A stretch of 64,000 bases of DNA, from the NCBI RefSeq assembly GCF_000423025.1, contig NZ_AUHE01000003.1:240005-304004 (forward strand), given 5' to 3'. This stretch comes from Gordonia shandongensis DSM 45094 (GTDB taxonomy: Bacteria; Actinomycetota; Actinomycetes; Mycobacteriales; Mycobacteriaceae). The notes under the pieces were generated by a model that did no database searches, was not told the origin of the DNA, and saw only the letters and a list, made by a program, of their open reading frames with translations. This document shows, one piece after another, positions 56,225 through 64,000 of this stretch (position 1 is the first letter of the stretch; every line of letters starts with the position of its first letter). Made by a program: the position numbers and the translations under genes.

Positions 56225-57079
56225 TCACCGGCCGTCGCGCATCCGTTCCATGCGTCCATCGGCCAGGGCAGACAGGTACTCCGCCGAGTCGGCGAACCGC
56301 AGTCCCGCCAGGCCTGCGTCGTCGGCGATGTCGGGCTGAATCGGCGTGATCGTGCGCTGTGCACCGAACAGATCGGCCACCGTCTCGAAGCCGGCGACGT
56401 CCCGCAACTGCGACCAGGTGGGCGGCAACAGGAAGTGCGCGCCGGACTCCCAGTCGCGCAACGCCTTCGCCGCGGTCTGCCACATGGTGGCCGCCGCCTC
56501 CGTCGTCTCACCGTCGGCGCGCTGCCCCGCGGGCAGCTCCGCGACGAAGAAGCGGGTGTCGTAGCGACGGACCTCGTTGGTCGGGGTGATCCAATGCGAC
56601 AGCGGACGCAGCAGATCGGTTCGCAGCACCAGCTCGTGGGCGGCCAGGAACTCCGCGAACGACAGGTCCTTGGCGACCAGGCGCTGACGCTCGTGCGCCA
56701 GCGTCGACGGATCGTCGACCACGGAGTCGGCCGACCCCGCCAGGAGCACACCGCACTCCTCGAAGGTCTCGCGCACCGCGGCGCAGACCAGCGCACGAGC
56801 CGTCTCGACGTCGGCGGAGAAGGCGTCGGCCCACCACTGCACGTCCGGCCCCGCCCATCGGATGTCGGCGTCGCGGTCGCGATCGTCGACGCCGCCGCCG
56901 GGGAACACCGTCATCCCGCCGGCGAACGCCATCTGCTTGACCCGCCGCTGCAGGAACACCTCGATGCCGTCGGCGCCGTCACGCACGAGGACCACGGTCG
57001 ACGCGTCGCGGAGCGGGACCTCGGGCTGGGATCTCGACGACTGAGATCCCGACGACTGGGACCCCGGAGACTGGGACAC
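56225..57079 (-). CDS. Nudix-fold hydrolase (Rv3040c-like)
   Basis: 284 residues from the GTG at 57079, chosen because GAGGAG lies six bases upstream; two ATGs seven codons earlier lack this. The N-terminus is a Ser-Gln repeat (SQSPG, SQSSG, SQSSR) coded by 15-bp repeats. DASTVVLVRDGADGIEVFLQRRVKQMAFAGGMTVFPGGGVDDRD opens the Nudix domain, and VRETFEECGVLL is the Nudix helix with the RE..EE residues. The long insertion between the FPGGG and the helix is typical of the acyl-CoA or NUDT19-like branch. Substrate unconfirmed; CoA esters are plausible given echA next door. Confidence 0.85.
   Translation of the reverse strand: MSQSPGSQSSGSQSSRSQPEVPLRDASTVVLVRDGADGIEVFLQRRVKQMAFAGGMTVFPGGGVDDRDRDADIRWAGPDVQWWADAFSADVETARALVCAAVRETFEECGVLLAGSADSVVDDPSTLAHERQRLVAKDLSFAEFLAAHELVLRTDLLRPLSHWITPTNEVRRYDTRFFVAELPAGQRADGETTEAAATMWQTAAKALRDWESGAHFLLPPTWSQLRDVAGFETVADLFGAQRTITPIQPDIADDAGLAGLRFADSAEYLSALADGRMERMRDGR
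57026..57079 (-). repeat. 15-bp repeats at the 5' end of the Nudix gene
   Basis: Units 57026-57040, 57041-57055 and 57056-57070, plus a partial copy to the GTG, with consensus CTGGGATCCCGACGA on the plus strand and two to four changes per copy. They encode SQSSG-type pentads. Confidence 0.85.
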
Positions 57080-57149
57080 CGTTGACTCCTCACACATCAT
57101 GCGCCGAGCGATCGCTCGGCCACGGGTCGACCATAGCGCGACGCGACCG

Positions 57150-57974
57150 TCACTCGGCGCGGCGGTGGCCCCCGGCACGCCGGGCACGCCGAGCGAAGTA
57201 GCGGCCGTCGTCGTGGGTCACCGCGATGCTCTGCCGGAACGTCGCCGTCAGGTTCTCCGCGGTCAGCGTGTCGGCGATCGGCCCCTGCGCCGTCACCGCG
57301 CCCTCGGACAGCATCATCACGTCGGTGAAGCCCGGCGGGATCTCCTCGACGTGATGGGTGATCAGGACCATCGCCGGCGCGTCGGGGTCCGCGGCGAGGA
57401 CGCTGAGCCGTTCGACGAGCTCTTCGCGGCCGCCGAGATCGAGCCCGGCCGCGGGCTCGTCGAGCAGCAGCAGTTCGGGATCGGTCATCAGCCCCCGGGC
57501 GATCAGCACCCGTTTGCGCTCCCCTTCCGAGAGGGTGCCGAACTCGCGGTCGGCGAGATGCTCGGCCCCCATCGATTCGAGGATGTCGGCGGCACGGTCC
57601 CGATCCATGTCGTCGTATTTCTCGCGCCACCGACCGAGCACCGAGTAGCCGGCGGAGATCACCAGGTCCGAGACGCGCTCGTCGCCGGGAACGCGTGCGG
57701 CCATCGCCGAACTCACCAGGCCGATCCGGGTGGTCAGCTCCCGCACCTCGGTCCGGCCGAGCTTCTCGCCGACGACGAACGCGTCGCCGCGCGTCGGGAA
57801 GTCGAGAGCCGAGGCGATCCGCAGCAGCGATGTCTTCCCGGCGCCGTTGGGGCCGATGATCACCCAGCGCTCGTCGAGCTCCACCTGCCAGGTAACCGGG
57901 CCGACGAGGGTCGTGCCCCCGCGGATGAGTTCCACGTCGCGGAAGTCGATGAGCAGGTCGGGATCGGAGAACAT
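57150..57974 (-). CDS. ABC transporter ATP-binding protein (Rv3041c-like)
   Basis: 274 residues from the ATG at 57974, with GGAGGGG eight bases upstream. One complete nucleotide-binding domain: Walker A GPNGAGKTS, Q-loop region LTTRIGLVSS, signature LSEGERKRV, Walker B LLLLDEPAAGLD and the switch His in LITHHVEEIPPG. The pattern resembles ModF/molybdate-type or soluble ABC ATPases that recognise nothing in the membrane nearby: no permease or binding protein gene is present. Its partner, if any, is encoded elsewhere. Confidence 0.88.
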   Translation of the reverse strand: MFSDPDLLIDFRDVELIRGGTTLVGPVTWQVELDERWVIIGPNGAGKTSLLRIASALDFPTRGDAFVVGEKLGRTEVRELTTRIGLVSSAMAARVPGDERVSDLVISAGYSVLGRWREKYDDMDRDRAADILESMGAEHLADREFGTLSEGERKRVLIARGLMTDPELLLLDEPAAGLDLGGREELVERLSVLAADPDAPAMVLITHHVEEIPPGFTDVMMLSEGAVTAQGPIADTLTAENLTATFRQSIAVTHDDGRYFARRARRAGGHRRAE

Positions 57975-58058
57975 GTCGGTCACCCCTCCATGGTGCCGGA
58001 TGACCGTCCGATTCGAGGGCACCGGAATAGAAACGCGCCGCGGCGCCTTGAACCTGTC

Positions 58059-59078
58059 GTGACCGACTCCGACTCCTCCCGCCCCGGCCGCATCCCCCTC
58101 TCCCTGCTCGACCTGGCCCAGGTGGGTGACGGCGAGACCGTCGCGGGCTCCCTGGCGCACTCACTCGAACTGGCGCGGTTCGCCGATGAGACCGGCTATC
58201 GGCGCATCTGGTACGCCGAGCACCACAACATGCCCGCGATCGCTTCGGCCGCCCCGGCCGTCCTCGTCGCGCACATGGCCGCCCACACCGCGCGGATCCG
58301 ACTCGGCGCGGGCGGCGTGATGCTGCCGAACCACTCCCCGTTGGCGATCGCCGAACAGTTCGGCACCCTCGCCGAACTGCACCCCGGTCGCATCGACCTC
58401 GGTCTGGGGCGGGCTCCCGGCGGCGATCAGGCGACCTTCACCGCCCTCCGTCGGACACCTGCCGCGGCCGAGAACTTCCCCCGCGACGTCGTCGAGCTGA
58501 CCCGGTACTTCTCCGGCGCCGCCGTGAACGGTGTCGTCGCGACCCCGGGATCGGGAACCGACGTCCCGCTGTACATCCTGGGTTCATCGCTGTTCGGAGC
58601 GCAGCTCGCCGCCGCGCTCGGGCTGCCGTACGCATTCGCGTCCCACTTCGCCCCGCAGGCCCTCGAACAGGCGGTCGCCCGCTATCTCGCCGACTTCCGA
58701 CCGGCGCCGCTCCCCGACGGCGGCGAGACCGAACCGCACGTGATGGCGGCAATGAGCGTCATCGCCGACGACGACGCCGACCGCGCCGCCGCCGAACTCC
58801 ACCGCGCCAAGGTGCAGCGGATCAAGATCCTCTTCAACCGTGGCCGCCGACTCACCGACGACGAGGCGGAGATGCTGCTCGACGGTCCGCAGGGCACCCA
58901 GGTCGATGCGATGCTGCGATACGCGGCCGTCGGCACGCCCGCGGAAGTCCGCGACGGCATCGACGCCTTCGCCCGGCACGCCCGCGCCGACGAGGTGATC
59001 CTCGCACCGCTGGCCGTCGACCGCGAGGTGTGGTTCGGCACCGCACAACAGCTCGCGCCACCGACCGACCACACGTGA
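58059..59078 (+). CDS. LLM-class (luciferase-like) flavin-dependent oxidoreductase
   Basis: 339 residues from the GTG at 58059 (VTDSDSSRPGRIPLSLLDLAQVG). TIM-barrel bacterial luciferase family: AGSLAHSLELARFADETGYRRIWYAEHHNMPAIAS is the N-terminal signature with the EHH turn, RIRLGAGGVMLPNHSPLAIAEQFGTLAELHPGRIDLGLGRAPGG the core, and LYILGSSLFGAQLAAALGLPYAFASHFAP the flavin phosphate region. This subgroup (MsnO8/LuxA-like) uses FMN, and possibly F420. Single gene, convergent with the PTH2 gene; I do not recall it at this place in M. tuberculosis. Confidence 0.87.
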   Translation: MTDSDSSRPGRIPLSLLDLAQVGDGETVAGSLAHSLELARFADETGYRRIWYAEHHNMPAIASAAPAVLVAHMAAHTARIRLGAGGVMLPNHSPLAIAEQFGTLAELHPGRIDLGLGRAPGGDQATFTALRRTPAAAENFPRDVVELTRYFSGAAVNGVVATPGSGTDVPLYILGSSLFGAQLAAALGLPYAFASHFAPQALEQAVARYLADFRPAPLPDGGETEPHVMAAMSVIADDDADRAAAELHRAKVQRIKILFNRGRRLTDDEAEMLLDGPQGTQVDAMLRYAAVGTPAEVRDGIDAFARHARADEVILAPLAVDREVWFGTAQQLAPPTDHT

Positions 59079-59085
59079 GCCGCAG

Positions 59086-59835
59086 CTAGCGACCGCCCCC
59101 GACTGCCTCGGCGATCACCGTGACCGAGCCGGGTTCCACCTCGGTGAACCCGGCGTCCGCCACCGCCGCGGCCGTCCCCCGCTGCGCCGCAGCGGTGAGC
59201 TCCGCCCACCGTTCGGGGTCGGCGGCGCGCACGTCCAGCGGGCATCCCGCCGCGAACCAGTCCTCGGCGCGACTCTCGCTCATCAACCGCACGCCGAGCA
59301 TCGCCCCGTGCCCGACCTGCGCCGCCGCCTTGCCCACCGACATGTCCAACGTCGGATCGACCCACAGCACGAGACCGACCGCACCGTCCCCGACCGTCGG
59401 GCCGTCACCGCGGGGAAGTTCGCCCTCCACCCGGGTGCCGCCGATCTGCAGCCTGCCCACCCGCCTGTCGACGTCGCCGACACGGCCGGGAACGAGAGCT
59501 CGGGCCTCCGCGCCGCCGATACGCGCCGTGACACCGTCGACGTCCTGCACCGCAGCCCAGTGCGCACCCCGCGCCCGCCGCGCGATCTTCCGAATCCGCG
59601 CATCGCACCACGCATCCATCGGGGCCGCCCAAACCCCCGACGCCCCGCATCGCGGGTCGAGGCACAGACGCGCGACCGCCGTCGCCGCCGCCACCAGCAG
59701 CTCATGACCGTCCGGCGGATCACGCTTCTCGATGTGCAGCACCATCTGCATCGCACGGACCTCGCCGGGATCCGCCGGATCCTCGTGACTCCCGCGATAG
59801 GCGACGAGCCGCCGGTACTGGTCGGTCACGTTCAC
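59086..59835 (-). CDS. PTH2-family peptidyl-tRNA hydrolase-like protein
   Basis: 249 residues from a GTG, five bases after the serB stop. The C-terminal half has the Pth2 pattern: LVLWVDPTLDMSVGKAAAQVGHGAML (the K-x-A-AQ-x-HA helix), a middle strand, then a final GFTEVEPGSVTVIAEAV in place of the usual D-A-G-x-T-Q-x strand. The N-terminal 120 residues (MQMVLHIEKRDPPDGHELLVAAATAVARL) are an extension not present in archaeal Pth2. It may recycle peptidyl-tRNA or have acquired another role. Confidence 0.78.
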   Translation of the reverse strand: MNVTDQYRRLVAYRGSHEDPADPGEVRAMQMVLHIEKRDPPDGHELLVAAATAVARLCLDPRCGASGVWAAPMDAWCDARIRKIARRARGAHWAAVQDVDGVTARIGGAEARALVPGRVGDVDRRVGRLQIGGTRVEGELPRGDGPTVGDGAVGLVLWVDPTLDMSVGKAAAQVGHGAMLGVRLMSESRAEDWFAAGCPLDVRAADPERWAELTAAAQRGTAAAVADAGFTEVEPGSVTVIAEAVGGGR

Positions 59836-59840
59836 GGCGA

Positions 59841-61184
<1,344 letters not shown>

Positions 61185-61267
61185 TCATCGCAAGCGGTTC
61201 GCAGTCCGAGCCGCGCCCATACCGCACTCCGTCGGCGCCCATAGTCTGGGATGTCATCGACCACGCT

Positions 61268-62590
61268 GTGACGACCCCCATCCCCGTGGCCCTCCCCGGA
61301 CGGGGAGGGCTCTGGCGGCAGCTCGCCGACGTCTCCCTGCTGCACGGATGGCTCCCCGCCACCGCCATCGTGCTCACCCTCGTCGCGATCGCATGGCTCA
61401 CCGCCGTGCCGACCGTCCGCCACGCGTACTGGGTGGGTGCCGCGGCCGCCGCGTCGATCCTCGCATTCGTCGGCGTCCGGCACGCCCTCGCCGCGGGCCT
61501 CGACCTCACCGAACCGGTCCCCCGCGCGCTCCGCGGCTGGGCCGCCGTGCTCGCACTCACCGCCGTCCTCGGCGTCGGCAGGGTCGCCGGCGCGACGCAC
61601 CGGCTGCGCACGAGCCTGATCAGCTGCGTCGCGGTCACCGTGGTCGTCGCCGCCGCGCTCCTCGGCGTCAACCAGTACTACTCGGCATATCCGACCCTCA
61701 ACGCGCTCGTCGACACCGAGGACGTCGCCGCCTTCCCGTCGGCCCCGCTCACCGGCACCCGCACCGTCGACCTCCCCGAATGGTCACCGTCCCCGGGCGA
61801 ACCCGCCGCCGGACGCGTGTACTCGACCCCGATCCCCGGCACGGCGTCCGGCTTCGACGCCCGCGGCGCCCTGGTGTACCTGCCGCCGGCGTACTTCACC
61901 GACCCGCGACCGCGTCTGCCCGTCCTGGTCCTCCTCGCCGGCGTCCCGGGGAGTCCGCACGACTGGCTGCGCTCGATCCGACTGCCCGCCATCCTCGACC
62001 TCTTCGCCGCCCGCCATCACGGTGTCGCACCCATCGTCGTGATCCCCGACGGGACCGGCGAGCAGTGGGCCGACCCCGAATGCGTCGACTCACCGCTCGG
62101 CAACGTCTCGACCTACCTGTCCGTCGACGTGCCGGGCTGGATCGACGCGCACCTGAGCACCGCACCCGGGCCCGAGCACCGTGCGATCGGCGGTCTCAGC
62201 TACGGCGGGATGTGCGGCCTCCAGACAGCCGTGAACCATCCGGACGTCTACCGGGTGTTCCTGAACATGTCCGGGCTCCTCGCGCCCTCCCTCGGCAGCC
62301 ACCGCCGCACGCTCGACGTCCTCTTCCACGGCAGCGAGGAGAGGTTCCGCGCGGTCAACGCCCTCGATCTGCTGCACACGCACCGCTACCCGCGCTCATC
62401 GGGGGTCTTCGTGGTCGGCGACGCCGACGAACCCTCCCTGCACGCGCTGCGCCGACTGCACGCCGCCGCACACCGCGCGGGCATGCGTGTCGAACTCCGG
62501 ATCGTTCCCGGCGGCCACGACTTCGGCGTGTGGCGCAACGGCGTCGACGACGCACTGCCCTGGATCGCCGAACGGCTCGGCATCCGATAG
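61268..62590 (+). CDS. Membrane-anchored esterase of the esterase D/antigen 85 fold
   Basis: 440 residues from a GTG. The first 145 residues carry four hydrophobic segments (about 30-46, 55-72, 88-104 and 118-137). An extracytoplasmic alpha/beta-hydrolase domain of the PF00756 type follows: YLPPAYFTDPRPRLPVLVLLAGVPGSPHDW, then GGLSYGGMCGLQTAVNHPDVY with the G-x-S-x-G nucleophile and VPGGHDFGVWRNGVDDALPWIA with the catalytic His. The fold is shared with mycolyltransferases, but those usually have a plain signal peptide. A link to mycolate or another envelope ester is a guess. TAGTCT (61242-61247) is a possible -10. Confidence 0.82.
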   Translation: MTTPIPVALPGRGGLWRQLADVSLLHGWLPATAIVLTLVAIAWLTAVPTVRHAYWVGAAAAASILAFVGVRHALAAGLDLTEPVPRALRGWAAVLALTAVLGVGRVAGATHRLRTSLISCVAVTVVVAAALLGVNQYYSAYPTLNALVDTEDVAAFPSAPLTGTRTVDLPEWSPSPGEPAAGRVYSTPIPGTASGFDARGALVYLPPAYFTDPRPRLPVLVLLAGVPGSPHDWLRSIRLPAILDLFAARHHGVAPIVVIPDGTGEQWADPECVDSPLGNVSTYLSVDVPGWIDAHLSTAPGPEHRAIGGLSYGGMCGLQTAVNHPDVYRVFLNMSGLLAPSLGSHRRTLDVLFHGSEERFRAVNALDLLHTHRYPRSSGVFVVGDADEPSLHALRRLHAAAHRAGMRVELRIVPGGHDFGVWRNGVDDALPWIAERLGIR

Positions 62591-62620
62591 CGCCAGCCGT
62601 CGAGCAGCGCCGCAGAAACG

Positions 62621-62658
62621 CCGCGGGCCCGCCCGAGAGAACTCGGACGGGCCCGCGG
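62621..62658. terminator. Bidirectional terminator between the esterase gene and ctaD
   Basis: 17-base arms (62621-62637 and 62642-62658) pair with a single C-A mismatch around a four-base loop. They lie 31 bases after the esterase stop and 12 bases after the ctaD stop. Confidence 0.75.
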
Positions 62659-62669
62659 TGAGACGGGTG

Positions 62670-64000
62670 CTACACGTTCGCCGGCTCGTGCTTGCCTTCG
62701 CTGCCCCAACCGACATGGGCCTCGGAACGCATGCGCTCCACCATGTGCGGGTAGTGCAGTTCGAACGCCGGGCGCTCCGAACGGATCCGGGGCAGCTCGG
62801 TGAAGTTGTGACGCGGCGGCGGGCAGGAGGTCGCCCACTCGAGCGCGTTGCCGAAGCCCCACGGATCGTCCACGGTCACGACTTCGCCGTAGCGGTAGCT
62901 CTTGAAGACGTTCCACACGAACGGCAGGGTCGACAGACCCAGCACCAGGGCGCCGATACTCGACACCACGTTCAACTCGGTGAAACCGTCCGACGGCAGG
63001 TAGTCGGCGTACCGACGCGGCATGCCCTCGTTGCCCAGCCAGTGCTGGACCAGGAAGGTCAGGTGGAAGCCGATGAAGGTCAGCCAGAAGTGCCACTTGC
63101 CGAGCGTCTCGTCCATCATGCGTCCGGTCATCTTCGGGAACCAGAAGTAGATGCCCGAGAAGGTCGCGAACACGATGGTTCCGAAGAGCACGTAGTGGAA
63201 GTGCGCGACGATGAAGTACGTGTCCGAGATGTGGAAGTCGATGGGCGGGCTCGCCATCATGACACCGGTCAGACCACCGAACAGGAACGTCACGATGAAG
63301 CCGATAGCGAAGAGCATCGGTGTCTCGAACGTTATTCGGCCCTTCCACATGGTGCCGATCCAGTTGAAGAACTTCACACCGGTCGGGATGGCGATCATCA
63401 TCGTCATGAACGAGAAGAACGGCAGCAGGACCGAGCCCGTCACGTACATGTGGTGCGCCCAGACGGCGACCGAGAGCGCGGCGATCGCGAGGGTCGCGTA
63501 CACCAGGCCCGAGTAGCCGAATGTCGGCTTCCGCGAGAACACCGGGAACACCTCGGAGACGATGCCGAAGAACGGGATCGCGATCACGTAGACCTCGGGG
63601 TGCCCGAAGAACCAGAACAGGTGCTGCCACAGGATGACGCCGCCGTTGGCGGGATCGTACAGATGGGCACCGAACTGGCGGTCCACCTCGAGACCCATCA
63701 GGGCCGCGGTGAGCAGCGGGAAGATCAGCAGGATGATGACGCTCGTCACCAGGATGTTCCAGGTGAAGATCGGCATGCGGAACATGGTCATACCCGGCGC
63801 GCGGAGGCAGACGACGGTGGTGATCATGTTGACCGCACCGAGGATCGTGCCCAGACCCGCGGCACCCAGACCCATGATCCACAGGTCGGCACCCAGTCCC
63901 GGCGCGTGAACGGCGTCGGTCAGCGGCGTGTACGCGGTCCACCCGAAGTCGGCGGCACCGCCCGGGGTGAGGAATCCGCCGAGCGCCACCAGGTTGCCGA
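62670..64000 (-). CDS. ctaD: Cytochrome c oxidase subunit I (5' end beyond the window)
   Basis: The C-terminal 443 residues; the frame stays open to base 64000. Subunit I of the aa3 oxidase of the respiratory supercomplex. Ligand motifs are present: [11 protein letters not shown] (CuB His and cross-linked Tyr), [11 protein letters not shown] (two CuB His), and [11 protein letters not shown] (heme a3 and heme a His). At least nine membrane segments are in view, and the tail ends [17 protein letters not shown]. Adjacent to serB in M. tuberculosis; here one esterase gene intervenes. Confidence 0.97.
   Translation of the reverse strand, partial: GNLVALGGFLTPGGAADFGWTAYTPLTDAVHAPGLGADLWIMGLGAAGLGTILGAVNMITTVVCLRAPGMTMFRMPIFTWNILVTSVIILLIFPLLTAALMGLEVDRQFGAHLYDPANGGVILWQHLFWFFGHPEVYVIAIPFFGIVSEVFPVFSRKPTFGYSGLVYATLAIAALSVAVWAHHMYVTGSVLLPFFSFMTMMIAIPTGVKFFNWIGTMWKGRITFETPMLFAIGFIVTFLFGGLTGVMMASPPIDFHISDTYFIVAHFHYVLFGTIVFATFSGIYFWFPKMTGRMMDETLGKWHFWLTFIGFHLTFLVQHWLGNEGMPRRYADYLPSDGFTELNVVSSIGALVLGLSTLPFVWNVFKSYRYGEVVTVDDPWGFGNALEWATSCPPPRHNFTELPRIRSERPAFELHYPHMVERMRSEAHVGWGSEGKHEPANV

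Noticed and set aside
57150..57974. Complete ABC importer
   Set aside because: Only the ATPase gene is present; no permease or binding protein is encoded nearby.

Overview
The window is about 64 kb of high-GC actinobacterial chromosome. Gene content and order match a mycolic-acid actinobacterium (order Mycobacteriales). From memory of the M. tuberculosis H37Rv map, the genes run closely parallel to the stretch Rv2983 to Rv3043c (fbiD-ppk1-mutT1-hupB-leuDC ... serB2-ctaD). The extra genes and many GTG starts suggest a genus such as Gordonia, Williamsia or Tsukamurella rather than Mycobacterium. The genus is an inference and was not tested by any search. I see no transposase, integrase, prophage or CRISPR array; this is core chromosome with a few inserted accessory genes.

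Layout. 1-4.3 kb: end of fbiD (coenzyme F420), ppk (polyphosphate), mutT1 (nucleotide sanitation) and hupB (a lysine-tailed histone-like protein). 4.4-7.3 kb: leuCD with a divergent IclR-family regulator. 7.3-9.8 kb: an F420/flavin oxidoreductase-like protein, a 51-bp perfect palindrome, tRNA-Glu, tRNA-Gln and gltX. 9.8-13.4 kb: a YtrA-type GntR regulator with its membrane partner, an FAH-family hydrolase and an MFS transporter. 13.4-21.5 kb: leuB-serA, a secreted serine protease, a START-like protein, then ilvBNC, preceded by a 15-codon leader peptide and an attenuator that I read directly from the sequence. 21.5-30.9 kb: a PH-domain membrane protein, mgtE, ilvD, a DoxX protein, the lipoprotein LppZ, gatB, a PspC-domain protein and pfkA.

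31.0-34.9 kb is the clearest accessory block. A NarL-type two-component system is divergent from a translationally coupled pair: a secreted prokaryotic phospholipase A2 and a membrane-anchored alpha/beta-hydrolase. Two perfect palindromes lie in the shared promoter region. It sits between pfkA and gatA, which are neighbours in M. tuberculosis. 34.9-45.2 kb: gatCA, a YbjQ protein, an ACT protein, ligA, a MetE-C-like protein, mnmA-iscS and two acyltransferases. 45.3-47.1 kb: etfBA. 47.3-54.3 kb: a methyltransferase, GH57, GT4, acetyltransferase and lipoprotein set that matches the mycobacterial methylglucose lipopolysaccharide region. 54.3-64 kb: methyltransferase, echA, Nudix, ABC ATPase, luciferase-like oxidoreductase, PTH2, serB, a membrane esterase and the start-truncated ctaD.

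How the genes fit together. Three themes stand out. First, branched-chain amino acid and serine synthesis (leuBCD, ilvBNCD, serA, serB), with visible regulatory DNA. Second, translation of glutamine codons by transamidation: gltX, tRNA-Glu, tRNA-Gln and gatCAB are all present and no glnS is seen. Third, envelope lipids and fatty-acid oxidation (etfBA, echA, acyltransferases, phospholipase A2). At least a dozen genes have a TANNNT-like -10 element 6 to 8 bases before the start codon, which predicts leaderless mRNAs and helped me choose start codons.
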